NCBI RefSeq assembly: GCF_020076305.1
Contig: NZ_JAIQXE010000001.1
Span: 1,302,001 to 1,366,000, forward strand
DNA from: Flavihumibacter profundi
Lineage (GTDB): Bacteria; Bacteroidota; Bacteroidia; Chitinophagales; Chitinophagaceae
Length of the DNA stretch: 64,000 bases
Direction: 5' to 3'
The notes under the pieces were generated by a model. It did not search any database. It was not told the origin of the DNA and was given only the letters and a program-made list of their open reading frames with translations. The translations under genes were made by a program, and so were the position numbers. Of the stretch, positions 51,899-60,168 are shown piece by piece (position 1 is the stretch's first letter; the number at the start of each line of letters is the position of its first letter).

Positions 51899-52948
51899 TT
51901 AGATGCCGTGCAACTTAACCTTCAGAACCATATCATCAGCAGTAATAAACAGGATATCTTTGGTTTCGTTGAACGCACAATTAGATGCCCTGCGCCCGTA
52001 AATCCGTATTAAAGCCAACAGTTTTCCATCTGGGGAAATGATATTTAAGCCATCAGGACCGGCACTGAAAATATTTCCCCATTTATCAATTTTCATCCCA
52101 TCGGCCCCTTGCTTTACGATAGCTTTCTGTTTGGCCATCGTGCCATCGAATAATATGCCGCCACTTTTTATAGCGCCTTTATCATCGAGTTTATAAGCAT
52201 ACCATCGGGGATGCTGGTCATCACTGCTGGCGACATACAATATCTTTTCATCCAGGGATAGTGCTATGCCATTGGGACGCGAAATAGAATCAATTAACAA
52301 CTGCGTTTTACCATCCGTATTAATTCTATACACCCCTTCAAAATTCAATTCCCTGCTTGGATCCGTTGCACCTTGTGGCAAACCATATATGGGATCAGTA
52401 AAGTAAATATTGCTGTTTTTGTCGGCAACAAGGTCATTCGGACTATTAAACTTCTTTCCTTTATAGTTCGCTGAAATTACAGTAAATACAGGAGCTGGCG
52501 CATCCAGCGAACTATTCAGCCTCGCTACCACCCTGTTGCCCGACTGGCATAACAATAAAGTTCCGTTATTATCTAGTGTAAGACCGTTGGACCCGATTTC
52601 CCCCTCCCTTTTCACAGTATCGGTGTAACCGGATGGGGTTAAAAAAAGTTTGGCTGAATCACCCTCTTTCCATTGAAATATTTTATTCTCCGGCACATCG
52701 GAAAATAACAATACCTGCTTTTGTGCAAGCCAGACGGGACCTTCCGACCAATTGAAATTCCCTGCTATAAATTCTATTTTGGCGGTACTATCGATGGCTG
52801 TCAAAGCGCTGCTATCAAAAATTTCAATATTACCTAATGGTGTAACCGGAGTTGCCAAACTGGCTTCCTTATTTATGACAGGTTTGGTATGGCAACCAAA
52901 ACAGGTAACTATAGCAGCTAGTGAGCAAAATAATATTACATATTTCAT
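51899..52948 (-). CDS. SMP-30/gluconolactonase-like lipoprotein
   Basis: The 349-residue protein has a lipoprotein signal ending near C17/C19 (VTCFGCH) and a six-bladed SMP-30/LRE propeller: 'EGPVWLAQKQVLLFSDVPEN' near the start, 'GLTLDNNGTLLLCQSGNR', 'FNSPNDLVADKNSNIYFTDPIYG' with metal ligands, 'RPNGIALSLDEKILYVAS', and 'GADGMKIDKWGNIFSAGPDG'. Relatives hydrolyse sugar lactones such as gluconolactone in the periplasm using Ca or Zn. It stands 11 bases downstream of the GyrI-like gene. Confidence 0.9.
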   Translation of the reverse strand: MKYVILFCSLAAIVTCFGCHTKPVINKEASLATPVTPLGNIEIFDSSALTAIDSTAKIEFIAGNFNWSEGPVWLAQKQVLLFSDVPENKIFQWKEGDSAKLFLTPSGYTDTVKREGEIGSNGLTLDNNGTLLLCQSGNRVVARLNSSLDAPAPVFTVISANYKGKKFNSPNDLVADKNSNIYFTDPIYGLPQGATDPSRELNFEGVYRINTDGKTQLLIDSISRPNGIALSLDEKILYVASSDDQHPRWYAYKLDDKGAIKSGGILFDGTMAKQKAIVKQGADGMKIDKWGNIFSAGPDGLNIISPDGKLLALIRIYGRRASNCAFNETKDILFITADDMVLKVKLHGI

Positions 52949-52959
52949 ATTTGAAGCTG

Positions 52960-53448
52960 TTATCCTTGTTTGATCTTTATAGGCACCCAGATTTCCTCTT
53001 CTGAATCGGGGTCATTATTCCTGTACTTTTCCCCTAGCACTTCAAAATGCTCCCTGGTATCCAATTCATACTCAGACTGCGGTAACCAGGTCCCGAAAAT
53101 ATACTGCGCTGTACCTGCGAACATATCCGGGGTGCCTTTATAATTAAAAACTGCATACAATCCTCCGGGCAGGTTGTAAGTTTCCATACCATCCGGGATT
53201 TCCTTAAATTCTGAAACTTCAACAACGGCCCATTTTTCGAAAAGAGAATCCGGTATAAAATTATTTTGGCGTGTTGAATAGTCATATACCTGCATACAAA
53301 TTAAATCAGGTCCCAGGCTATGCTTAATTTTTTTCCGTTCCGGCATAAAAGACCGCCAAAGATCAAATGTCCTGTCATTGGAAAGGGACATTTGCAGGTG
53401 TTTCCCCACTAATTTCTTACTGGCAATATCTTCAATCCTGGGTTCCAT
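52960..53448 (-). CDS. GyrI-like / effector-binding domain protein
   Basis: From ATG 53448 the product is 162 residues: 'EPRIEDIASKKLVGKHLQMS' then 'IPDGMETYNLPGGLYAVFNYKG' and 'YELDTREHFEVLGEKY', the typical GyrI/AraC-effector-binding (SOUL-like) fold with the binding-site glutamate in 'HFEVLGE'. There is no DNA-binding domain. Stand-alone members sequester or hydrolyse hydrophobic compounds. An in-frame ATG at 53511 would add 21 unlikely residues. Confidence 0.82.
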   Translation of the reverse strand: MEPRIEDIASKKLVGKHLQMSLSNDRTFDLWRSFMPERKKIKHSLGPDLICMQVYDYSTRQNNFIPDSLFEKWAVVEVSEFKEIPDGMETYNLPGGLYAVFNYKGTPDMFAGTAQYIFGTWLPQSEYELDTREHFEVLGEKYRNNDPDSEEEIWVPIKIKQG

Positions 53449-53570
53449 ATTATAACTTAAATCTACCTTCAATATAGCAAATCCTTTCCTATAAAAATAT
53501 AGCGCTTTCAAAGGGTCCGGATTGAGGTTTTTGGGACCATTACACAGGATATATACATTTCAAACACACA

Positions 53571-53602
53571 ACAATGCCCGCAAAATACTTCGCGGGCATT
53601 GT
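53571..53602 (-). terminator. Hairpin at the end of the trp-his-tlpA operon
   Basis: An 11-base perfect stem, ACAATGCCCGC paired with GCGGGCATTGT, around a ten-base loop. It is located about 40 bases beyond the stop of the TlpA-like gene (53641). The following minus-strand sequence is T-rich but not a solid T run, so strength is uncertain. It may also protect the 3' end of the long transcript. Confidence 0.6.
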
Positions 53603-53640
53603 CCCATCAAGGGTTAAAAAACGGTTTTGCTAATTACGGA

Positions 53641-54723
53641 TTAATTGCATCCCAATAACTCGCAGAGTTTCTGCTGCAAATCCTGGCCTCTAAGGTTTTT
53701 CGCAACAATTACACCATTGGGGTCAATTAATAAATTCTGTGGTATGGTCTGGATTTTATATTTAACAGCAACTTCATTTTGCCAGTATTGCAAATCACTA
53801 ACCTGTGTCCATTTCAACTGATCGTCAGCAATAGCCTTGATCCAGCGGTCGCGGTTATTATCGAGCGATACACCAAGCACTGTAAAATTCTTCTCCCGGA
53901 AACGGTCATACGCAGCCAGCACATTCGGGTTTTCCTGGCGGCAGGGACCACACCAGCTTGCCCAAAAATCAACCAATACATACTTGCCACGGAAGGAAGA
54001 CAGAGCCACCGGTCTGCCACTGGTATCGGCTTGTATAAACTCCAGTGCAGGAGAACCAATACTACCGATCTTTTTCTCTGCGATCCGGTCTGAAAGATAT
54101 TTGCCATAAAAACTGTTCTGCACTTCAGGCGTCATTGCCAGGTAACTTTTCTCCACACGGCCAATATCCTCCACAACCTGCATAATGGTTGCCCACATAA
54201 ATGGTGCAATATTCTGGTCTTTATGTTTCAGTGCGAATGTATCACCTGCGTCTGCCAACTGGCTCACCAGGTTTTTATATGCCTGCATCAGGCTGTCATT
54301 TACGCCGGCCTTATTTGCAGCTTCACTTAGTTGTGCATAATGTTTGAAGAAGGGGTCAAATATCTTTTGAAATTCAACGAAAGAGGCATGCGCGGGGGAA
54401 CCGGTCAGCGCCAGTTGCTGGATCTTGCTGATATCGCCCTGCATCCCAATCTTATTATTATCCAGAAATACCAACCCCTTCTTCCCCCCTGGCACAAAAG
54501 AGATATTGTATAATTTGCTTTCGGGCAACTCACCTTTTAAAATAAAACTGTTTTTATCAGATATGGTGCGGGCAATAGTATCTGTTGGATTATCCGGGTC
54601 TGTCAGGTAAACTTTACTTTTATCGGTAAGTCCTGTTATTGTTCCCTTGATTTCAAATTTTCCCATCTGGCCGAAGCCAATTGCTGGTATACATATCAGT
54701 AATAGGTAATACAATTTTTTCAT
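53641..54723 (-). CDS. TlpA-like thiol-disulfide oxidoreductase with DUF4369
   Basis: The 360-residue protein has a signal peptide ending near residue 19 (GFGQ), an N-terminal DUF4369 domain (about 22-115, 'FEIKGTITGLTDKSKVYL'), a helical linker, and a C-terminal thioredoxin/AhpC-TSA domain with C258-G-P-C261 in 'WASWCGPC' and the cis-proline in 'KIQTIPQNLLIDP'. It reduces or exchanges disulfides in the periplasm, often for cytochrome c maturation. It is 13 bases downstream of hisIE, so it is probably read from the same message. Confidence 0.92.
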   Translation of the reverse strand: MKKLYYLLLICIPAIGFGQMGKFEIKGTITGLTDKSKVYLTDPDNPTDTIARTISDKNSFILKGELPESKLYNISFVPGGKKGLVFLDNNKIGMQGDISKIQQLALTGSPAHASFVEFQKIFDPFFKHYAQLSEAANKAGVNDSLMQAYKNLVSQLADAGDTFALKHKDQNIAPFMWATIMQVVEDIGRVEKSYLAMTPEVQNSFYGKYLSDRIAEKKIGSIGSPALEFIQADTSGRPVALSSFRGKYVLVDFWASWCGPCRQENPNVLAAYDRFREKNFTVLGVSLDNNRDRWIKAIADDQLKWTQVSDLQYWQNEVAVKYKIQTIPQNLLIDPNGVIVAKNLRGQDLQQKLCELLGCN

Positions 54724-54736
54724 GACCAGGTTACGG

Positions 54737-55333
54737 TTATTTAGAATGACGGTCTTTTAAAATATCAATCACATCCTGCAAGCTATAGCCTTTGGCGTTA
54801 AGTAAAAGCAAATAATGAAAAAGAAGGTCAGCTGATTCGTTCAGGAACAATTCGTCATTATTGTCTTTAGCTTCAATCACCATTTCCACTGCTTCTTCAC
54901 CCACTTTCTGTGCCACTTTATTGATGCCACCGGAAAATAACTTTGATACATACGATTGATCCGGGGAAGCCTGTTTGCGTAAGTTGATGATATCCTCCAG
55001 GTAAAAAAGGAAATTCTCGGGGTGGTTCCTTTCGCTCCAGCAGGTATCTGCGCCGGTATGGCAGGTTGGTCCCAGTGGATGCGCCTTAATCAGCAGGGTA
55101 TCGTGGTCACAATCTGAAGCTATAGATTTCACTTCAAGGAAATGTCCACTCTCCTCACCTTTTGTCCATAAACGTTGCTTCGATCTACTGTAAAAAGTCA
55201 CTTTACCCGTAGACTCGGTATGGTTCAGTGCTTCCTGGTTCATGAAGCCCAGCATCAGTACTTTCTGGGTCTGGTTATCCTGCACTATAGCAGGAACCAG
55301 TCCATCCGAAAATTTTGCAAAATCCACTTTCAT
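54737..55333 (-). CDS. hisIE: Bifunctional phosphoribosyl-AMP cyclohydrolase / phosphoribosyl-ATP pyrophosphatase
   Basis: The 198-residue fusion has the HisI domain at 1-100 ('VLMLGFMNQEALNHT', zinc cysteines and aspartates in 'SDCDHDTLL' and 'GPTCHTGADTCW') and the HisE domain at about 108-198 ('INKVAQKVGEEAVEMVIEA', 'ESADLLFHYLLLL'). It performs the second and third steps of histidine synthesis. It lies 28 bases after hisF in the minus-strand supraoperon. Confidence 0.97.
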   Translation of the reverse strand: MKVDFAKFSDGLVPAIVQDNQTQKVLMLGFMNQEALNHTESTGKVTFYSRSKQRLWTKGEESGHFLEVKSIASDCDHDTLLIKAHPLGPTCHTGADTCWSERNHPENFLFYLEDIINLRKQASPDQSYVSKLFSGGINKVAQKVGEEAVEMVIEAKDNNDELFLNESADLLFHYLLLLNAKGYSLQDVIDILKDRHSK

Positions 55334-55361
55334 AGTACAAATTTACAATTATTTCCTCGCC

Positions 55362-56120
55362 TTAAAGCCGCACCCTGATTCCCTTTTGGTGCAGGTATTC
55401 CTTTAAATCGGGTATCCCAATTTCTTTAAAATGGAAAATACTGGCTGCAAGGGCAGCATCAGCATGACCTTGTTCAAAAACATCTACAAAATGCTGCATT
55501 GTGCCGCCGCCCCCACTGGCAATAACGGGAATGGACAGCTTATCTGCAAGCCGCCGGGTGATGTCGATAGCAAATCCCTTCTTGGTGCCATCATGGTTCA
55601 TAGAGGTTAGTAATATCTCCCCGGCACCAAGCGCCACAGCTTCTTCTGCCCATTCCATGCATTTTTTGCCGGTAGGAGTACGTCCGCCGTTCAGGTAAAC
55701 ATACCATTCTCCGTCAGCCTCCTGGCGGGTATCTATAGCCAGTACCACGCACTGGCTGCCGAAGTCTTTTTCGAGTTCTTTCAGTAAATCGGGCCTCTTG
55801 AAAGCAGCGGTATTTACAGAAATTTTATCTGCACCATTCTGCAAAAGCAACCTTACATCTTCAACACTGCTAATGCCACCACCTACTGTAAATGGAATAT
55901 TAATCTGGTGACTGATCCTGTTAACCAATTCACTCAACGTCTTGCGCCGTTCTACCGTAGCGGTAATATCCAGGAAGACCAGTTCATCGGCCCCCTGTTC
56001 AGCATACAGGCGACCCAGTTCAACCGGGTCACCAGCATCTCGCAGGTCTACAAAATTAGTTCCCTTAACTGTCCTGCCATCCTTGATATCCAGGCAGGGT
56101 ATAATTCTTTTAGTTAGCAT
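55362..56120 (-). CDS. hisF: Imidazole glycerol phosphate synthase cyclase subunit
   Basis: The 252-residue TIM barrel has both catalytic aspartates, in '[14 protein letters not shown]' and '[14 protein letters not shown]', and phosphate loops 'VGGGISS' and '[11 protein letters not shown]'. With HisH it makes imidazole glycerol phosphate and AICAR. It is separated from hisH by hisA and a PLP decarboxylase gene. Gap to hisA is 30 bases. Confidence 0.97.
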   Translation of the reverse strand: MLTKRIIPCLDIKDGRTVKGTNFVDLRDAGDPVELGRLYAEQGADELVFLDITATVERRKTLSELVNRISHQINIPFTVGGGISSVEDVRLLLQNGADKISVNTAAFKRPDLLKELEKDFGSQCVVLAIDTRQEADGEWYVYLNGGRTPTGKKCMEWAEEAVALGAGEILLTSMNHDGTKKGFAIDITRRLADKLSIPVIASGGGGTMQHFVDVFEQGHADAALAASIFHFKEIGIPDLKEYLHQKGIRVRL

Positions 56121-56150
56121 AACATATACATTCTGAACAGGTAAGTGGTT

Positions 56151-56867
56151 TTACCTGAATTGTTGCAGGTCAGCCAAACTGATCCTGTTTTCATAAATAG
56201 CTTTTCCTACAATTGCGCCACTGCAGCCAATTTCAGCCAGTTGCACAAGATCATCCAAACTACTCACGCCACCTGAAGCAATAAACTGCAGTTCCGGAAA
56301 TTCAGCGAGGATATTCTTATACATTGTAAGGGACGGACCTTCCAGTTTTCCATCTTTACTTACATCTGTGCAGAAAACCTGTTGTATTCCATAGCCAATA
56401 TATTTACGCAGGAAATCATAAATCCAGATATCGGTTGTTTCAAGCCATCCTGCTACGGCAATTTTTTCATTCTTCACATCGGCTCCCAACAAAAAACGGT
56501 GCGCACCATACTGCGCTAGCCATTGTACAAACAAATCTTCCGCCTTCACTGCAAGGCTGCCGATTGTTGCCAGGCTGGCACCAGACTCAAATACGATATT
56601 TACATCTTTTTCCTGTTTTATCCCTCCGCCGAAATCGATCACCAGGCTGGTTTTACCGGCAATTGTTTCAAGTACTTTCCAGTTTTTTACTGCACCTGAT
56701 TTTGCACCATCCAGGTCTACCAGGTGCAACCTTTTTAATCCGGCTCCTTCAAATGCTTTGGCCACTTCAAGCGGATGTTCATTGTACACTGTTTTCTGTG
56801 CATAATCACCCTGCGTGAGCCGAACACATTTTCCATCAATAATATCAATAGCGGGAATAATTTCCAT
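56151..56867 (-). CDS. hisA: Phosphoribosylformimino-5-aminoimidazole carboxamide ribotide isomerase
   Basis: The 238-residue TIM barrel isomerises ProFAR to PRFAR. Key motifs: 'IPAIDIIDGKCVRLTQGD' with the first catalytic aspartate, 'DFGGGIK', 'CTDVSKDGKLEGPS' with the second aspartate, and 'ASGGVSSLDDL'. ATG 56867 was chosen; a TTG two codons upstream is less likely. It starts nine bases after the stop of the PLP decarboxylase gene. Confidence 0.96.
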   Translation of the reverse strand: MEIIPAIDIIDGKCVRLTQGDYAQKTVYNEHPLEVAKAFEGAGLKRLHLVDLDGAKSGAVKNWKVLETIAGKTSLVIDFGGGIKQEKDVNIVFESGASLATIGSLAVKAEDLFVQWLAQYGAHRFLLGADVKNEKIAVAGWLETTDIWIYDFLRKYIGYGIQQVFCTDVSKDGKLEGPSLTMYKNILAEFPELQFIASGGVSSLDDLVQLAEIGCSGAIVGKAIYENRISLADLQQFR

Positions 56868-56876
56868 GTTCAATTA

Positions 56877-58289
56877 TTAGGGGTACAATAATTTTTGGAC
56901 TGCTGATTTTATTTCTTCCACAGCAATACCAATGTCTTCCGGATTAGTCCGGTAATTCACCAGGGCCGCCCTGATACAGGATTTCCCGCAATAGCTGGTA
57001 GGTGTCATAAATACTTTCCCGGTTTCGTTTAAACAGTGCAGTAAGTCATCACGATTAATCCTATCAGCAAAATCAGGATTTACGGTAAAGCAAACGGTAT
57101 TTAAACGAACAGGTGCTGCGAGGTGGAAATATCCGGTCCCCAGGAGTGAATCTGCAAGTTGGTTGGCCAGGTTGATAGATTGCTCTACTATCCGGCGGTA
57201 TCCCAATTGGCCGTAGGCCATAAGTGTGAACCATACGGGTAATGCCCTGAAACGACGCGAATTTTCAGGCACAAAATTGAGGTAGCTGAACTGTTCCGCC
57301 GGGTTACCAAGGTAGGGAGCCGCCGAATTCTGGAAACATTGCATCTGTAAGGTTGCATGCTTCCTGCGGGTAAAAATCATTGCGCTGTCATATGGAACAT
57401 TTAGCCATTTGTGAAAATCAATGGTTATACTATCGGCCTGCCCCCAGCCATTAAGCAAATGAGCATGTGCCGGCGAACAAGCGGCAAATGCCCCAAAAGC
57501 AGCATCAATATGTAACCAGAAATTATAGTCCTGGCGTAATTTTGCTATTTCTTCAAAATTATCAAAATCAACCGTATTAACTGTTCCAGCACTGGCAAGC
57601 AGGATAAAAGGTTGTGACGGGTCTGCGGGCAATAGCGTTTTCAGAGCCTCTATTTCCATAGCTTCCCGGCCATGCATAAGCGGTACCTGGATAATTTGTT
57701 TACTGCCCATTCCCAGCATGGCCATAGCCTTGATGGAACTGGAATGGGGAGTACCAGCGTAAACCGGTATATCTGTCCGTAAGCCATCGCGGGCGATATC
57801 AGTTTTATTTTGTTGCCCGTACCATTGCCTTGCAACAGCCAACCCGGTAAAATTAGCCATAGTGGCCCCGGTAACGAATGCCCCCATATAGTGATCGGGA
57901 AGGGAAAAAAGATCCAAAAGCAGGTTTACCACCTGCAATTCAAGCAATGCTGAACAATCCCCGACACCCGTTGTACTTTGGGTATTCTGGTCAAATACAG
58001 TGGTTAACCAATCCCCTGCTATTGAAGCAGGTGTGGTTCCACCAGTAACGAAGCCCCAGTACTTAGGGCCGGATGATGCGACTATATTGGGGAGGAAAAC
58101 CTGTTCAAACAGATGCTGAGTTCCCTTTGCCCCAAGACCTTCCCAGGGCAAAGCAGGCCAGTCAATTTGCGGTTGTATTACAGCGGTAGGCCCTGCATCA
58201 AGATGCTGCAAATAGCGTAAGCTCAGTTGCATAGCTTCCTGCAATATTTCAGGTAACCGGTCAATATCCTGGCGGATGAGTTCTTTCAT
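56877..58289 (-). CDS. PLP-dependent group II decarboxylase-family protein inside the his genes
   Basis: The 470-residue fold-type I enzyme resembles aromatic-L-amino-acid, tyrosine and histidine decarboxylases of the PLP group. H182 in 'GTPHSSSIKA' would stack on the cofactor, D262 in 'LHIDAAFGAF' binds the pyridine nitrogen, and K294 in 'TIDFHKWLNVPYD' is the PLP lysine. Length is normal. It is encoded between hisH (three-base gap) and hisA (nine-base gap). Candidate substrates by context are histidine or tryptophan, which is inference only. An aldolase or lyase activity in this fold is also possible. Confidence 0.88.
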   Translation of the reverse strand: MKELIRQDIDRLPEILQEAMQLSLRYLQHLDAGPTAVIQPQIDWPALPWEGLGAKGTQHLFEQVFLPNIVASSGPKYWGFVTGGTTPASIAGDWLTTVFDQNTQSTTGVGDCSALLELQVVNLLLDLFSLPDHYMGAFVTGATMANFTGLAVARQWYGQQNKTDIARDGLRTDIPVYAGTPHSSSIKAMAMLGMGSKQIIQVPLMHGREAMEIEALKTLLPADPSQPFILLASAGTVNTVDFDNFEEIAKLRQDYNFWLHIDAAFGAFAACSPAHAHLLNGWGQADSITIDFHKWLNVPYDSAMIFTRRKHATLQMQCFQNSAAPYLGNPAEQFSYLNFVPENSRRFRALPVWFTLMAYGQLGYRRIVEQSINLANQLADSLLGTGYFHLAAPVRLNTVCFTVNPDFADRINRDDLLHCLNETGKVFMTPTSYCGKSCIRAALVNYRTNPEDIGIAVEEIKSAVQKLLYP

Positions 58290-58292
58290 CTT

Positions 58293-58883
58293 TTACAGCG
58301 CTATAAAATTTTTAAGAATCTGTTCCCCTACTTTTGCAGATTTTTCAGGGTGGAACTGCACCCCATAAAAATTTTTTGTTTGCAGGGCAGAACTATAGGG
58401 TTGCACATAATCTGTGATGCCAATTGTTTGTTCACCCATAGCGGCATAATAACTGTGTACGAAATAACAATAACTGTTTTCCGGAACATTTGCGAATAAC
58501 GGTGACCGCAATGAACTGATAGTGTTCCAGCCAATCTGGGGCACTTTAATGGTACGGTCTGCCGGGCGGAACAATTTCACCGGTTCATTGAATATTCCCA
58601 GGCAGCGCGTATCATTTTCTTCAGACCATGCACACATTAACTGCATTCCCAGGCAAATTCCCAGTACCGGTTGCTCCAGGTTAATGAGCAATGCATCCAA
58701 TCCCTTTTCACGCAAGTAGCGCATGGCACTGCTGGCTTCGCCCACACCCGGAAAGATCACTTTATCTGCCCGCTGCAAAACAGCATGATCATCCGTTACA
58801 GTGGCGGTTGTGCCAATCCTTTCCAGTGCATACAATACACTTTGGATATTTCCGGCATTATATTTAACAATAGCAAGTTCCAT
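58293..58883 (-). CDS. hisH: Imidazole glycerol phosphate synthase glutaminase subunit
   Basis: The 196-residue class I glutamine amidotransferase supplies ammonia to HisF. The catalytic cysteine is in 'PVLGICLGMQLM', and the histidine-glutamate pair in 'GVQFHPEKS'. 'IVKYNAGNIQSV' at the start is typical. ATG 58883 was preferred; ATG 58892 would add three residues. It is the first his gene after trpA, 32 bases away. Confidence 0.96.
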   Translation of the reverse strand: MELAIVKYNAGNIQSVLYALERIGTTATVTDDHAVLQRADKVIFPGVGEASSAMRYLREKGLDALLINLEQPVLGICLGMQLMCAWSEENDTRCLGIFNEPVKLFRPADRTIKVPQIGWNTISSLRSPLFANVPENSYCYFVHSYYAAMGEQTIGITDYVQPYSSALQTKNFYGVQFHPEKSAKVGEQILKNFIAL

Positions 58884-58915
58884 GTTGATCATTATTTATG
58901 GCCGGCGAACCGACA

Positions 58916-59692
58916 TCAGGAATTTCCTACAACGCTTTGTAAAAAAGATTTCGTGGCAACCTGAAGGTTTTTGCTTCCTTCCAATGCTTTAATAAAAGCC
59001 GATCCTATGATTGCGCCTTGTGCATGTTCACAGGCGGCATCAAAACCAGTTTTATCTTTAATGCCAAAACCAACCAGCACAGGGTTCTGTAAATGAAAAC
59101 CCTTCAGCTTTTTCAGGTAAGCATTTACATCTGTCATATTCTTATTACTTCCTGTTGTGGAGGAAGATGAAACAGCATACAAAAACCCGCCGCTCAACTG
59201 GTCGAGTTTCCGAACCCTTTCTTCTGTAGTTTCCGGTGTTACCAGGAAGATAAAATCCAGTCCAGATTGCCTGATGACAGCACCATATTCCGTTTCAAAT
59301 TCATATTCCGGCAGGTCGGGAAGGATCAGGCCATCTACCCCGACTGCAGCCGCATCTTTACAAAACCTTTCAAATCCATACTGCAGTACCGGGTTCATGT
59401 AGCCCATCAATATAACGGGAACATGTATCCTCTTCCTGAAATCTTTCAATTGTTCAAACAAAACAGTGATGGTCATGCCGTTGTCCAGTGCAACACTGCT
59501 GCTGGCCTGGATTACCGGGCCATCAGCCAGTGGATCGCTGTAAGGCATTCCCAGTTCAATAAGATCTGCCCCGTTTTCCTGTAAGGCTTCCATCACTTCA
59601 AGGGTACTGTTTAATTTCGGGTAACCTGCCGTGCAATAAACATTCAGCACACGGGAAGGTTTTGCTACAAATAATTTTTTGATCCGGCTCAT
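58916..59692 (-). CDS. trpA: Tryptophan synthase alpha subunit
   Basis: The 258-residue TIM barrel cleaves indole-3-glycerol phosphate to indole. The catalytic glutamate is in 'DLIELGMPYSDPLADGP' and the aspartate in 'DGLILPDLPEYE'; 'VGFGIKDKTGFD' and 'GAIIGSAFIKAL' are phosphate-binding. Its start overlaps the end of the GNAT gene by four bases, so translation of the two is coupled. Confidence 0.97.
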   Translation of the reverse strand: MSRIKKLFVAKPSRVLNVYCTAGYPKLNSTLEVMEALQENGADLIELGMPYSDPLADGPVIQASSSVALDNGMTITVLFEQLKDFRKRIHVPVILMGYMNPVLQYGFERFCKDAAAVGVDGLILPDLPEYEFETEYGAVIRQSGLDFIFLVTPETTEERVRKLDQLSGGFLYAVSSSSTTGSNKNMTDVNAYLKKLKGFHLQNPVLVGFGIKDKTGFDAACEHAQGAIIGSAFIKALEGSKNLQVATKSFLQSVVGNS

Positions 59693-60168
59693 AATATTTT
59701 TTCCATTTTTATATCACTGCGTTTATACGCGGAATCCCCAATTGGTATTTCTACAAATCCATATTTTCTATAAAGGTGAATTGCGGATTGTAGTCTGGTA
59801 TGTGAAAACAGTATGATTTTTTCTGCGCCAATGCTTTTTGCAAAAGCAATGGCATGCTCCAATAAACGATGACCTACCTGTCGTCCCTGGAACTTTTCAT
59901 CCACGGCCATCTTGGACAATTCATATTGGCAGTCAGATTTTCTGATGAGCGCATAAGTACCTGCTATATCCGTACCTATCCTGGCAAAAAAGATTGCACC
60001 GCCATCTTCAAGGTAATATTGCTGCGGTTTAGACAGCATTTCAGCATCTATCGGCTCAACTTCAAAATATTTCTGTAGCCATGATTTATTGAGGCGAGCA
60101 AAATCGGGGGCCAGAGACGGTCTGAAGGCGATGATATTTATGTCGGGTAATTCAGGCATATCAGGCAT
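59689..60168 (-). CDS. GNAT acetyltransferase between trpB and trpA
   Basis: The 159-residue GNAT protein has '[24 protein letters not shown]' (beta-4 and the acetyl-CoA loop) near residue 90, and '[30 protein letters not shown]' in pieces at the C-terminus, like small-molecule acetyltransferases of the YhbS/PaiA type. It overlaps the end of trpB by eight bases and the start of trpA by four, so it must be translated from the trp message. Substrate unknown; an amino acid or an amine is possible. Cytosolic. Confidence 0.87.
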   Translation of the reverse strand: MPDMPELPDINIIAFRPSLAPDFARLNKSWLQKYFEVEPIDAEMLSKPQQYYLEDGGAIFFARIGTDIAGTYALIRKSDCQYELSKMAVDEKFQGRQVGHRLLEHAIAFAKSIGAEKIILFSHTRLQSAIHLYRKYGFVEIPIGDSAYKRSDIKMEKIL

